A stretch of DNA of 64,000 bases from Nocardioides solisilvae (GCF_003194625.1 NZ_QHKX01000001.1:248001-312000), one strand, 5' to 3'. Positions 54,779 to 63,223 are shown, numbered from the stretch's first letter. The notes: generated from the sequence alone by a model not told the origin. Program-made: numbers and translations.

Positions 54779-55456
54779 ATGCGGGTGCTCGTCGTCGAGG
54801 ACGAACGCCGCCTCGCGCGCTCCCTGCAGGTCGGGCTGCAGGCCGAGGGGTTCGCCGTCGACCTCGCGGCCGACGGCACCGACGGCCTCTGGCTGGCCCG
54901 GGAGCACGACTACGACGCGATCCTGCTCGACCTGATGCTGCCGGGGATCAACGGCTACAAGGTCTGCGAGACGCTCCGGGCCGAGGGCAACTGGACCCCG
55001 GTGCTGATGCTCACCGCCAAGGACGGCGAGTGGGACCAGGTCGAGGGGCTGGACACCGGCGCCGACGACTACCTCACCAAGCCGTTCTCCTTCCCGGTGC
55101 TGGTGGCGCGCCTGCGGGCCGTCGTACGACGCGGCGCGCGACCGCGCCCGACCGAGCTGACGGCCGGCGACCTGCGGCTCGACCCGGCCGCCCGCCGGGC
55201 CTGGCGCGGGGAGGTCGAGCTCGGGCTCACCGCGCGCGAGTTCTCGCTGCTCGAGCTGCTCGTCCGGCACCGGGGCGACGTGCTCTCCAAGACCCGCATC
55301 CTCGACTCGGTCTGGGACTCCGACTTCGACGGCGACCCCAACATCGTGGAGGTCTACGTGCGGCACCTGCGCAACAAGATCGACCGCCCCTTCGGGCGCG
55401 AGGCGATCCAGACGCTACGGGGCGCGGGCTACCGGTTGGCGAGCGACGGTGGCTGA
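54779..55456 (+). CDS. OmpR-family response regulator
   Basis: A 225-residue two-component regulator. Receiver domain residues 1-115: VVEDERRLARS acidic pair, phospho-Asp in ILLDLMLPGINGY (near residue 51), Thr in LMLTAKD, Lys in DDYLTKPFSFPVL. Winged-helix effector residues 130-223 (LTAREFSLLELLVRHRGDVL, VEVYVRHLRNKID, IQTLRGAGYRL). ATG 54779 with GGAGG upstream. The histidine kinase gene overlaps by eight bp, so they are a cognate pair. Confidence 0.93.
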   Translation: MRVLVVEDERRLARSLQVGLQAEGFAVDLAADGTDGLWLAREHDYDAILLDLMLPGINGYKVCETLRAEGNWTPVLMLTAKDGEWDQVEGLDTGADDYLTKPFSFPVLVARLRAVVRRGARPRPTELTAGDLRLDPAARRAWRGEVELGLTAREFSLLELLVRHRGDVLSKTRILDSVWDSDFDGDPNIVEVYVRHLRNKIDRPFGREAIQTLRGAGYRLASDGG

Positions 55457-56744
55457 GCGCGCGGCGTCCGTCCGGGTCCGCACCACCACCGCCGCCACCC
55501 TGGTCGTCGCCGTGGCGCTGGGGCTGGGGGCGCTGGCCCTGGTCGCGCTGGTCCGCGCCTCCCTGGCCGACGGCGTCGAGGCGACCGTCGAGCAGCAGCT
55601 CGACGCCCTGGTGGCGCAGGTCGAGGCGGGGGGCATGCCCGCGGGCGATCCTGACGCGGAGCCCGACGACGAGCTGGTCTGGCAGGTGCGCGCCGAGGAC
55701 GGGCGGGTGCTGGCCGGCGTCCCCGGCCTGCCGGACGCGGGCGAGGGGTACGTCGTGGACGACGAGCGCGCCGACGCTCCCGACGGCCGGCGGGTCGAGG
55801 TGGTGGTGGCAGCCAGCCTCGAGGAGGTGGAGGACTCGACCGACGCGCTGGTCCCTCCGCTCCTGGTCGGCCTGCCGACGCTCCTCCTGCTCGTCGCCGG
55901 GACGACGTGGGTGGTGACGGGCCGGGCGCTGGCGCCGGTGGAGCGGATCCGCCGCGAGGTGGAGCAGATCACCGCCGACGCGCTCGAGCGCCGGGTGCCG
56001 GAGCCGGCCTCGCGCGACGAGGTGCACCGGCTGGCCCGCACGATGAACCAGATGCTGGGTCGCCTCCAGGACTCCCACGAGCGGCAGCGGCGCTTCGTCG
56101 CCGACGCCTCGCACGAGCTGCGCTCCCCCCTCGCCGGGATCCGGCAGACCGCCGAGGTCGCGGTCGCCCACCCGGGTGCGCTGCCCGAGGGCGAGCTGGC
56201 CGAGGCGGTGCTGGAGGAGTCCGTGCGGCTGCAGCAGCTGGTCGAGCAGCTGCTGCTGCTCACCCGCGCGGGCGCGGGGGCGGCGACCCGGCAGGAGGTC
56301 GACCTGGACGACCTCGTGCTCGACGACGTACGGCGCCTGCGCGCCTGTGACGACCGGGTGCGGGTGGAGACCGGCGACGTCGGCCCGGCCCGGGTCCTCG
56401 GCGACCCGGTGGCGCTCGGCCAGGTGGTCCGCAACCTGCTCGACAACGCCGCCCGGCACGCCCGCACGACGGTCGCCGTCGGGCTGCGCGAGGCCGGCGA
56501 GGGGGTGCTGCTCACCGTGGAGGACGACGGACCCGGGGTGCCGGTCGAGGAGCGCGAGCGGGTCTTCGAGCGGTTCGTGCGGCTGGACGAGGCACGGGCC
56601 CGGGACGACGGCGGCAGCGGGCTGGGCCTCGCCATCGTCCGGTCGGTGGTGGAGGCGCACGGCGGGACCTGCACGGTCGACGCCTCTCCGCGCGGCGGGG
56701 CGCGGTTCAGCGTCCGGCTGCCGGCTCCTCCTGCGGCGCCCTGA
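55449..56744 (+). CDS. Sensor histidine kinase (HAMP-HisKA-HATPase)
   Basis: A 431-residue membrane kinase pairing with the response regulator. Helix 1 about 14-36, extracytoplasmic sensor about 37-130, helix 2 about 138-158, HAMP about 160-212 (GRALAPVERIRREVEQI), dimerisation/phosphoacceptor FVADASHELRSPLAGI (His near 224), N box NLLDNAARHA, G1 DDGPGVP, G2 GSGLGLAIV. All catalytic boxes are present. GTG 55449 lies inside the regulator's last codons. The 3' end overlaps the convergent PAS kinase by 38 bp. The small acidic sensor domain gives no ligand clue. Confidence 0.92.
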   Translation: MAERAASVRVRTTTAATLVVAVALGLGALALVALVRASLADGVEATVEQQLDALVAQVEAGGMPAGDPDAEPDDELVWQVRAEDGRVLAGVPGLPDAGEGYVVDDERADAPDGRRVEVVVAASLEEVEDSTDALVPPLLVGLPTLLLLVAGTTWVVTGRALAPVERIRREVEQITADALERRVPEPASRDEVHRLARTMNQMLGRLQDSHERQRRFVADASHELRSPLAGIRQTAEVAVAHPGALPEGELAEAVLEESVRLQQLVEQLLLLTRAGAGAATRQEVDLDDLVLDDVRRLRACDDRVRVETGDVGPARVLGDPVALGQVVRNLLDNAARHARTTVAVGLREAGEGVLLTVEDDGPGVPVEERERVFERFVRLDEARARDDGGSGLGLAIVRSVVEAHGGTCTVDASPRGGARFSVRLPAPPAAP

Positions 56745-57888
56745 CCATCGGGACGGTCACGCTCACCGTCGTCCCCACCCCGACCTCGCTGGTCAGGGCG
56801 TAGCTGCCGCCGTGCAGCGTGACCAGCTCCCGGAAGATCGCCAGGCCCAGACCCGTGCCGCCGTGCCGCCGCGTCATCGAGCCATCGCCCTGCACGAACG
56901 GGTCGAAGAGGAGGCCCTGCCGTTCCGGGCTGATCCCGATCCCGGTGTCGGCCACCTCGAGGCAGACGTCGACGGGCTCGTCGGGCGCACCCAGCCCGCC
57001 CACGACGCGGCAGCGGACCCGGATCCCGCCCTCGTCGGTGAACTTCAGGGCGTTCTCGAGCAGGATGTATGCCATCCAGTTGAGCCGGGGCGCGTCGCCC
57101 AGCAGGACGTCGGGGACCTCCGGGTCGATCTCCACCGACATCTCGAGGCCGCGGGCCGCCGCCTCGGGGGCGAAAATCTCCGTCAGCTGGGCCAGGGTGG
57201 CGCGCGGCTCGAACCGGGCGAGGTGCAGCTTGGCGCGCCCGGTGGCGAGGTCGATGAAGTCGAGCAGGTCGTCGACGAGCCGGGAGAGCCGGTCGCCCGA
57301 GCGCTGGACCGTCGCGACGAGGTTCTTGCCGAGATCCGGCATCGGGACGTCCTCGAGCAGCTCGAGGGCGGCGACGGCCGCCGCCAGCGGCGTGCGCAGC
57401 TCGTGGCTGACGTTGGCCAGGAAGAGCGACTTCGCGTCGTTCGCCTCCTCGGCGACCTTGCGGGCGGTCTCGAGCTCGCGCAGCGCCCGGTTCCGCTCCG
57501 TGACGTCCTGGGCGACCCCGTGGACGCCGATCACGCGGCCGTCGACGATCACCGGCACGCCCGTGATCTCGACCTCGACCCGGGCGCCGTCCTTGCGCCG
57601 CACCCCGCAGGCGACCGTCGCCGGGTGGCCGGCGGCGACCTCGCGGAAGGTGTCGACCACCCGCTGGAGGTCGTCGGGGTGGATCACCTCGTCGTAGCCC
57701 ATCGCGAGGAACTCGTCCTCGGTGTAGCCGGTGAGGGCGGTGCTGGCGGGGTTCACCGCCTGGTAGCAGCCGTCGAGGTCGAGGGCGAACGCCGCGTGGG
57801 GAGTGTGCAGGAAGAGCGAGCGGTAGCGCTCCCGGTCCTCCTCCAGGGAGGATCCGGCCAGCGCGAGGTGGCTGCGCTCGTGCTCCAT
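56707..57888 (-). CDS. PAS-domain sensor histidine kinase (soluble)
   Basis: A 393-residue cytoplasmic kinase. PAS/PAC residues about 20-140 (YRSLFLHTPHAAFALDLDGC, GYTEDEFLAMGYDEVIHPDD). Coiled linker, then phosphoacceptor LFLANVSHELRTPLAA (His near 172) and ATPase with ILLENALKFTDEGG (N), VADTGIGIS (G1) and HGGTGLGLAI (G2). It resembles hybrid-type PAS kinases without a receiver. No cognate regulator gene is adjacent, so it is an orphan or works with a distant partner. ATG 57888 has GGAAGGGG upstream. Confidence 0.9.
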   Translation of the reverse strand: MEHERSHLALAGSSLEEDRERYRSLFLHTPHAAFALDLDGCYQAVNPASTALTGYTEDEFLAMGYDEVIHPDDLQRVVDTFREVAAGHPATVACGVRRKDGARVEVEITGVPVIVDGRVIGVHGVAQDVTERNRALRELETARKVAEEANDAKSLFLANVSHELRTPLAAAVAALELLEDVPMPDLGKNLVATVQRSGDRLSRLVDDLLDFIDLATGRAKLHLARFEPRATLAQLTEIFAPEAAARGLEMSVEIDPEVPDVLLGDAPRLNWMAYILLENALKFTDEGGIRVRCRVVGGLGAPDEPVDVCLEVADTGIGISPERQGLLFDPFVQGDGSMTRRHGGTGLGLAIFRELVTLHGGSYALTSEVGVGTTVSVTVPMVRAPQEEPAAGR

Positions 57889-57952
57889 GGGACCCCTTCC
57901 GTGCGCTCCTTGATGGGCGACGGGGTACCCAGTGTGCCGCGCCTCACACGCG

Positions 57953-58138
57953 TCAGGCCACCCCCTCCCACTTCGCCGCGTGCCGCGCCCGCTCCCGCTC
58001 GACCTCGCGGGCCGTCGGCTTGGGCGGCAGGGGGCGCCGCTGCTCCCGGAAGTACACGAGGCTCGACCCTCCGAAGACGATCGCGCCGACGACCGCCGCG
58101 ACACCGAGCAGGACCCACACCATCGTCGTGGTCTCCAT
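57953..58138 (-). CDS. Small single-pass membrane protein under TetR operator
   Basis: A 61-residue protein with one hydrophobic helix (about 6-29) and a charged cytoplasmic tail (REQRRPLPPKPTAREVERER). ATG 58138 has GAGGAGAG upstream. A candidate -10 TACAGT (58174-58169) lies within the palindromic operator at 58156-58180, so the divergent TetR regulator most likely represses it. Function unknown. Confidence 0.65.
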   Translation of the reverse strand: METTTMVWVLLGVAAVVGAIVFGGSSLVYFREQRRPLPPKPTAREVERERARHAAKWEGVA

Positions 58139-58155
58139 GCTGCTCTCCTCTCACT

Positions 58156-58180
58156 TTTCGATACATCAACTGTAGCGAAA
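58156..58180. promoter_or_regulatory. TetR-type palindromic operator
   Basis: TTTCGATACA-TCAAC-TGTAGCGAAA is a 25-bp dyad with 10-bp arms and one mismatch. It sits between the small membrane gene (start 18 bp away) and the TetR gene (start 48 bp away), the usual place for a TetR operator. It covers the minus-strand -10. Confidence 0.65.
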
Positions 58181-58215
58181 GCGAGCGGGGCCCCCAAACC
58201 TCCCGGCCCGACCCC

Positions 58216-58221
58216 GATACT
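58216..58221 (+). promoter_or_regulatory. Candidate -10 of leaderless tetR gene
   Basis: GATACT lies six nt before the GTG at 58228 with no ribosome-binding site, matching the other leaderless-type starts in the window. Confidence 0.35.
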
Positions 58222-58227
58222 GCACGG

Positions 58228-58800
58228 GTGACCTCCCACGCCCCCGTCGGCCGTCCCCGACGACCCGAGACCGAGCAGCGCATCACCGACGCCGCCCTGG
58301 CCCTGCTGCGCACCCAGGGGCCCGGCGCCGTCAACGTCGCCTCGGTCTCGGCCCGCTCCGGCGTCGCCCGCACCACGGTCTACCGGCGCTACCGGGACCG
58401 GACCGAGCTGCTCCGCGCCGTGCTCGCCGGGGTCACCGACCAGGGGGCGCCGCCGCCGGAGAGCTCCGCCCGGGACAAGCTCGTCTGGGTGCTCACCCGC
58501 ACCCGCGAGGTGGTCTCCGAGGGCATCGGCGTGGGCGGGGTCGCCGCCGTGCTCGCCGGGACGGACCCGGAGTTCAACGACGCGCTGCGCGACGCCCTGG
58601 CGGCCGGACTTGAACCGATCCTCGCGCAGCTCGGCGACGACGTGGCGGCCGGACGGGTGGCGGCCCACACCGAGCCCGAGATCGTGGTCGACGTCGCCTT
58701 CGGGGCATGGCTCGCCGAGCTGGTCCGCCACCGCGAGCCCGACCCCGCCTGGGTCGACCGGACCGCCGACCTGCTCGCCGCGGCGCTCGCGCCTCGTTGA
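58228..58800 (+). CDS. TetR-family transcriptional regulator
   Basis: A 190-residue repressor. N-terminal helix-turn-helix residues about 14-60 (RITDAALALLRTQG, VASVSARSGVARTTVYRRY). The C-terminal helical ligand-binding domain is of the TetR_C_11-like kind (LAGTDPEFNDALRDALAAGL). GTG 58228 is likely leaderless. The palindrome 58156-58180 is its probable operator, controlling the small membrane gene and itself. The final codons and stop (CGCCTCGTTGA) are repeated four more times downstream. Confidence 0.9.
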   Translation: MTSHAPVGRPRRPETEQRITDAALALLRTQGPGAVNVASVSARSGVARTTVYRRYRDRTELLRAVLAGVTDQGAPPPESSARDKLVWVLTRTREVVSEGIGVGGVAAVLAGTDPEFNDALRDALAAGLEPILAQLGDDVAAGRVAAHTEPEIVVDVAFGAWLAELVRHREPDPAWVDRTADLLAAALAPR

Positions 58801-58866
58801 CCCAGCACCTCGTTGACCAGCGTCTCGTTGACCCAGCGCCTCGTTGACCCAGCGCCTCGTTGACCC
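58789..58866. repeat. Five tandem copies of the tetR 3' end (16-bp unit)
   Basis: Consensus GCGCCTCGTTGACCCA. Units start at 58789, 58805, 58820, 58836 and 58852, with one 15-nt unit and two or three substitutions in the second and third. Unit 1 contains the last codons and TGA of tetR, and the others lie in the gap before the decayed amidohydrolase. Units 4 and 5 match the genic copy, so the array is recent. Confidence 0.92.
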
Positions 58867-58893
58867 GCGGGGGTCCGGACGCTTTCATGACGC

Positions 58894-60047
58894 ATGACCT
58901 TCGACGTGACCCACGCCACATCCGTCGACACCTTCGGCGCCACCGGCGGTCCGTGACCTCGGCGTCCGCGACGGGGTCGTGGCGGTCGTCTCCTGGGCTG
59001 CCGGAGTCGCTGCGCCACGGGGTCACCACCGTGCTGCTGGGCTCCTGCTCGCTCTCGACGGTCCACGTGGACAGCGTCGACGCCGGCGACCTCTTCGGCC
59101 GGGTCGAGGGGATCCCCCGCCGCCACGTCATCGACCACCTCCAGGAGGGACGCACCTGGCACGACGCCGCGTCGTACGTCGAGGCGCTCGAGAACCTGCC
59201 GCTCGGGCCCAACCTCGCGGCGTTCCTCGGCCACTCCGACGTCCGCACCGCCACGATGGGGCTGGACCGCGCCACCCGCGCCGACGTCCGGCCCACCCCC
59301 GAGGAGCAGCGCCGGATGGAGCGGATGCTCGAGCAGGCCCTCGACGCCGGCTTCGTCGGCATGTCGGCCCAGCAGCTGCTCTTCGACAAGCTCGACGGCG
59401 ACCTGTGCCGCTCGCGCACCCTGCCGTCGACGTTCGCGAAGGGGCGGGAGATGCGCCGGCTGCGGCGCGTCCTGCGGCGCCGCGGCCGGGTGCTGCAGGC
59501 CGGCCCCGACGCCTCGCACCCCCACACGATCCTGCTCCAGGCGCTGCACTCGATCGCCGGACCCGGACGGCGCCCGCTGCGCACCAGCCTCCTCTCGGCC
59601 GCCGACATCAAGGCGATCCCGTTCATCATCCACCTCATGCGCCTGCTGGCCGCCGTGGTCAACCGGCTGGGCGCCGACTTCCGCTGGCAGCACCTGCCGG
59701 TGCCCTTCGAGGTGTACGCCGACGGCATCGACCTCGTCATCTTCGAGGAGCTGGGTGCCGGGGCGGCCGCCCTCCACCTCACCGAGAAGGTCGTCCGCGA
59801 CGAGCTGATGCGCGACCCGGACTACCGGGCGGCGCGTTCCGCCGGGAGTACGAGAAGAAGTACACCCCGCGGGTCTGGCACCGCGACTTCTTCGACGTCG
59901 AGATCGTGGCCTGTCCGGACCCGGAGGTCGTCGGGAAGAGCTTCGGCCGGGTCGGCGTCGAGCGCGCGGTGCACCGGATGACCGGCGAGCTCGCCGACTG
60001 GTGCGGCCTGGACGCCGGCCACCTGCGGGTCGGCGACCGCGCCGGAC
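58894..60047 (+). pseudogene. Decayed N-acyl-D-amino-acid deacylase-type amidohydrolase
   Basis: Remnant of a roughly 550-residue amidohydrolase. The ATG at 58894 reads 20 codons to a TGA at 58954. Another frame continues DLGVRDGVVAVVS. Then, after a deletion that removes the metal-binding HxH segment, the frame from about 58990 reads GLPESLRHGVTTVLLGSCSL and on to RDELMRDPDYR. Near 59830-59850 the frame shifts again into FRREYEKKYTPRVWHRDFFD. At about 59960 GKSFGRVGVER is joined directly to AVHRMTGELADWCGLDAGHL, skipping the C-terminal half of the barrel. At least three lesions, so non-functional. Confidence 0.8.
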
Positions 60048-60149
60048 GCTGTGCGCCGTCGCCCAGCGGGGTCAACGGACGTCTCGGACGTCGGATCCGA
60101 GCCGGCGTCCGCCCAGGTCGGGGTGGGCGGGCGGCACAGCCGGGGTGCC

Positions 60150-60155
60150 TACGCT
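60150..60155 (+). promoter_or_regulatory. Candidate -10 of leaderless small gene
   Basis: TACGCT followed by GGGCCG and GTG (60162). Same hexamer and spacing as the HAD and acyl-CoA dehydrogenase promoters. Confidence 0.4.
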
Positions 60156-60161
60156 GGGCCG

Positions 60162-60434
60162 GTGAACCCTTCGGACGACGACCACCCCACCCTGCGCCGG
60201 GAGCTCGCGGGCGACGTGCGCTCGATGGCGGGCGACCTGCGCGACGGCCTGCTCGAGCTCCTGGTCATCGGCGGCCCGGTCGTCCTGGGCGCCGTGGTCG
60301 GCTGGTTCGTCGCCGGCACGACCGGGCTGCTCGTCGGCGGGGGCATCGGCGCTGCGGCGGTCGCCCTGTGGTTCGCCTGGGTCGCCGCCGCTTGGCTGCG
60401 CGACGGCGTACGGCGGCTCCGCGGGCGTTCCTGA
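60162..60434 (+). CDS. Small membrane protein with two helices
   Basis: A 90-residue protein: polar N-terminus (NPSDDDHPTLRRELAGDVRS), hydrophobic segments about 29-50 and 53-76, the first with a Gly-rich VVLGAVVGWFVAGTTG pattern, and a basic tail (RRLRGRS). GTG 60162 is leaderless-like. A GC-rich imperfect hairpin follows. Function unknown. Confidence 0.55.
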   Translation: MNPSDDDHPTLRRELAGDVRSMAGDLRDGLLELLVIGGPVVLGAVVGWFVAGTTGLLVGGGIGAAAVALWFAWVAAAWLRDGVRRLRGRS

Positions 60435-60454
60435 CCCGACCTGCGGGGACGACA

Positions 60455-60490
60455 CAGCCGCCCGACGGGGGCTTACCCCGCGGACGGCTG
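60455..60490 (+). terminator. Imperfect GC-rich stem-loop
   Basis: CAGCCG (60455-60460) pairs with CGGCTG (60485-60490), CCG with CGG inside, and GGGG (60467-60470) with CCCC (60476-60479) around a GCTTA loop, about 20 nt after the small membrane gene. No U-run. The rest of the 220-bp gap up to 60654 shows no further gene that I can support. Confidence 0.5.
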
Positions 60491-60641
60491 CGCGCTGTTG
60501 CTCACCGGCCCGTCAGCCGCCTCTCGGCGGAAGGCCGCTCGTAGCGGCGTGGTGTGAGCCCGGGGGCATGATCCGGACCGGCTGAGGTCTGCAACGACCC
60601 GACGCGGCCGGCTATTCCGCCTCGGCGGGTGCCCGTGGCCC

Positions 60642-60647
60642 TACGCT
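60642..60647 (+). promoter_or_regulatory. Candidate -10 of leaderless dipeptidase gene
   Basis: TACGCT seven nt before the GTG at 60655, with no ribosome site between. Confidence 0.4.
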
Positions 60648-60654
60648 GCGCATC

Positions 60655-61872
60655 GTGACTCCCCCCGACGCCGCACCCTACGCCGCCCCGCCCCGCCGCC
60701 GCCGCTGGCTCCGCCGCACCCTGCTCGGGCTCGTGGTGGTCCTCGTCCTCGCCCTCGTGGGCTTCTTCACGCTCGTGCCGCGGATCGTGGAGAGCTCGCT
60801 CAACCAGGTGACCGACGCCGACCTGCCCGAGGTGACCGCCGAGGCGCAGGCGCTGCACGACGAGCTCACGATCGTCGACATGCACTCCGACACGCTCATG
60901 TGGAACCGCGACCTGCTCGAGCGCGCCGACCGCGGCCACATGGACCTGCCGCGCCTGGAGGAGGGCAACGTCGCGCTCCAGGTCTTCTCCTCGGTCTCCA
61001 AGTCGCCCAAGGGGCAGAACTACGACTCCAACTCGGCCGACTCCGACAACATCACGCTGCTCACCCTGGCCCAGGCCCAGCCGCCGCGGACCTGGACCTC
61101 GCTGCTGGAGCGCTCGCTCTACCACGCCGACCGGCTCCAGGACGCGGTCGAGGAGTCCGAGGGCCGGCTGCGCCAGGTCCGCACCGCCGGCGAGCTCGAC
61201 CGGCTGCTCGCCGACCGGGCGGCCGGCGAGCAGGTCACCGGGGCGCTCTTCTCGGTCGAGGGCCTGCACAACCTCGAGGGCGACGCCGACAACCTCCGCG
61301 TGCTCTTCGACGCGGGGGTCCGGATGGCCGGCTTCACCCACTTCTTCGACAACGAGGCGTCGGGGTCGATGCACGGGGAGGAGAAGGGCGGCCTGACCGA
61401 CCTCGGCCGCGAGGTGCTGGCCGAGATGGAGGAGCTCGGGATCGTCGTCGACATCGCGCACGCCAGCCCCGAGGCGGTCGAGGAGATCCTCGCCACCGCG
61501 ACGAAGCCGCTGGTCTCCAGCCACGGCGGCGTCCAGGCCACGTGCGACGTCAACCGCAACCTCAGCGACGAGCAGATCGAGGCCGTCGCCGCCACGGGCG
61601 GGGTCGTCGGCATCGGCTACTGGGACGCCGCGATCTGCGACCCCACCCCCGAGGCCGTCGTCGATGCCCTGGAGCACGTCATCGAGGTCGGCGGGATCGA
61701 GACCGCCGCGCTCGGCAGCGACTACGACGGGGCCACCACGGTCGCCTGGGACGTCAGCGAGATCGCGGTGATCACCCAGGAGCTGCTCGACCGCGGCCGC
61801 ACCGAGGAGGAGATCGAGGCGATCATGGGCGGCAACACGCTGCGGGTGCTGGGCGAGGTGCTGCCCGACTGA
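60655..61872 (+). CDS. Membrane-anchored M19 (renal-type) dipeptidase
   Basis: A 405-residue zinc dipeptidase. A proline/arginine-rich cytoplasmic start, one membrane helix about 22-42, then the TIM-barrel peptidase domain facing outward: HxD in IVDMHSDTLMW (near residue 76), bridging Glu in LFSVEGLHNL (near residue 203), His in VDIAHASPE and SSHGGVQA, Asp in GSDYDGA. These match peptidase M19 metal and catalytic sites. GTG 60655 behind TACGCT. It probably trims short peptides, D-containing ones included, at the cell surface. Confidence 0.92.
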   Translation: MTPPDAAPYAAPPRRRRWLRRTLLGLVVVLVLALVGFFTLVPRIVESSLNQVTDADLPEVTAEAQALHDELTIVDMHSDTLMWNRDLLERADRGHMDLPRLEEGNVALQVFSSVSKSPKGQNYDSNSADSDNITLLTLAQAQPPRTWTSLLERSLYHADRLQDAVEESEGRLRQVRTAGELDRLLADRAAGEQVTGALFSVEGLHNLEGDADNLRVLFDAGVRMAGFTHFFDNEASGSMHGEEKGGLTDLGREVLAEMEELGIVVDIAHASPEAVEEILATATKPLVSSHGGVQATCDVNRNLSDEQIEAVAATGGVVGIGYWDAAICDPTPEAVVDALEHVIEVGGIETAALGSDYDGATTVAWDVSEIAVITQELLDRGRTEEEIEAIMGGNTLRVLGEVLPD

Positions 61873-61901
61873 CGCGTGAGCCCGCTGGGTACGCGCCCCC
61901 C

Positions 61902-62387
61902 ATGCTGGCCACCACGCACGCCTACGACCCCGACGGCGAGGTCAACCTCGCCGGCTTCGCCGGGAGCATGCTCTCCTACGCCACGCTGGTGGGCCTCGTG
62001 GCCGCGGTGGCGCGCGCTCGCCCCGGCACGGTCCCGGAGCGGTACGACGTCCGCGACCTGGTCCTGGGCGGGGTCGCCGCCCACAAGCTCACGCGCCTCC
62101 TGTCGAAGTCGTCGGTGGCGAGCCCGCTGCGGGCGCCCTTCGTCACCTTCGAGGAGCCGGCGGGGTCGGGCGAGCACGTCGAGCGCCCGCGCGACGACGG
62201 GCACGTCCGGCACACGGTCGGGGAGCTGCTGACGTGCCCGTTCTGCCTGGGCGTCTGGGTGAGCACGGCGTACGTCGCGGGGCTGACCTTCGCCCCGCGC
62301 GCGAGCCGGGCTGGCGCGGCGGTGATGGTGGTCGTCTCGCTGTCGGACTTCCTCCAGCACGCCTACGCGCGGGTGCGTTCGGACTGA
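61902..62387 (+). CDS. DUF1360 membrane protein
   Basis: A 161-residue protein with the DUF1360 signature TCPFCLGVWVSTAYV (near residue 110), preceded by DLVLGGVAAHKLTRLLSK (near residue 50). Three hydrophobic segments (about 20-40, 112-130, 138-155). A polar region with PRDDGHVRHTVGE lies between. ATG 61902 is 30 bp after the dipeptidase stop. Function of the family is unknown. Confidence 0.8.
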   Translation: MLATTHAYDPDGEVNLAGFAGSMLSYATLVGLVAAVARARPGTVPERYDVRDLVLGGVAAHKLTRLLSKSSVASPLRAPFVTFEEPAGSGEHVERPRDDGHVRHTVGELLTCPFCLGVWVSTAYVAGLTFAPRASRAGAAVMVVVSLSDFLQHAYARVRSD

Positions 62388-62412
62388 GGCACGCGGTTCC
62401 ACTTTGCGGATT

Positions 62413-62465
62413 CCCGCCCACTGGGCGGGCCGGACAGGCTTCACTGTGCACCAGCCCAGTGCACA
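62413..62465 (+). other. Two consecutive hairpins in the gap after the DUF1360 gene
   Basis: CCCGCCC-ACT-GGGCGGG (62413-62429) and TGTGCAC/GTGCACA (62445-62451/62459-62465). The first could end the dipeptidase-DUF1360 transcript. The second lies in the leader of the next gene. No U-run. Confidence 0.45.
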
Positions 62466-62515
62466 CGAGCCCATGGGGGGACTCGACGCACCCGACCGAG
62501 GACGCCACTGCCGCC

Positions 62516-63223
62516 ATGACCGAGACACCGCCGCCCAGCTGGAGGGACGTCGCCAACGGCCGCTTCGAGGTCGACCCGAAGCCGCTGCCGACCTACGACG
62601 ACGAGCCGGTCACCCAGCCCCTCGCCGCAGCCCCCGCCGCCGCCCCGGTCCCGGCACCGGACCAGGAGGCCCACGGGGGCTCCGGTCGCACCGTGGCCGC
62701 GGTCCTCGTGACCGCGCTGGTCGCGGGCGGCGCCGGCTTCGCGGTGGGCACCCTCGACCCGCTCGGCCTGCAGGACGACGACTCCGACCTGCGCGCCGCC
62801 GAGCTGAGCTCCCGCGACGCCGACCTGGCCGGGCGCGAGCAGGCCCTCACCGAGGAGCAGCAGGAGCTGGCCAAGGCGCAGCGCAAGCTGCGCAAGCGCG
62901 AGCGCAAGGCCACGGCGCGGGCCAAGGCCCTGGACGGACGGGCGGCCGCCGTGCAGGCCGCCGAGCAGGCGCTCGCGGAGCAGGAGGCCCTGGCCGACAG
63001 CGTCGTCGGCGACGGCGTCTTCGAGGTCGGCGTCGACGTGGCCCCCGGCACCTGGACGTCCTCGGGCGGCAGCGACAGCTGCACCTGGGTGGTGCGGACG
63101 GCGGAGGACGGCGGCGACGTCGTCACCGAGGAGTCCGTCGCCGGCGGCGCCGCGGCCGAGGTGACCCTGGCCGACGACCTCTTCTTCGAGACCTCGGGCT
63201 GCGGCGACTGGTCGCTCGGCTAG
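62516..63223 (+). CDS. Membrane protein with coiled-coil and secreted beta domain
   Basis: A 235-residue protein. A proline-rich cytoplasmic N-terminus (1-60), one membrane helix (about 62-82), a heptad-patterned coiled coil rich in Glu/Lys/Ala (about 95-160: LAGREQALTEEQQELAKAQ and on), then an outside domain (165-235). That domain has VFEVGVDVAPGTWTSSGGSD and two cysteines (SCTWVV, SGCGDW), resembling the small beta domains that follow FEVG-D-PGTW in actinobacterial lipoproteins. ATG 62516. Its stop shares CTAG with the GntP gene. Confidence 0.7.
   Translation: MTETPPPSWRDVANGRFEVDPKPLPTYDDEPVTQPLAAAPAAAPVPAPDQEAHGGSGRTVAAVLVTALVAGGAGFAVGTLDPLGLQDDDSDLRAAELSSRDADLAGREQALTEEQQELAKAQRKLRKRERKATARAKALDGRAAAVQAAEQALAEQEALADSVVGDGVFEVGVDVAPGTWTSSGGSDSCTWVVRTAEDGGDVVTEESVAGGAAAEVTLADDLFFETSGCGDWSLG

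Noticed and set aside
58789..58866. Possible CRISPR or attachment-site repeats
   Set aside because: Units are head-to-tail with no spacers and derive from the tetR stop region; no integrase nearby.
60435..60654. Possible small gene in the gap before the dipeptidase
   Set aside because: Short frames only, no ribosome site or conserved motif; only a stem-loop and a -10-like hexamer are supportable.
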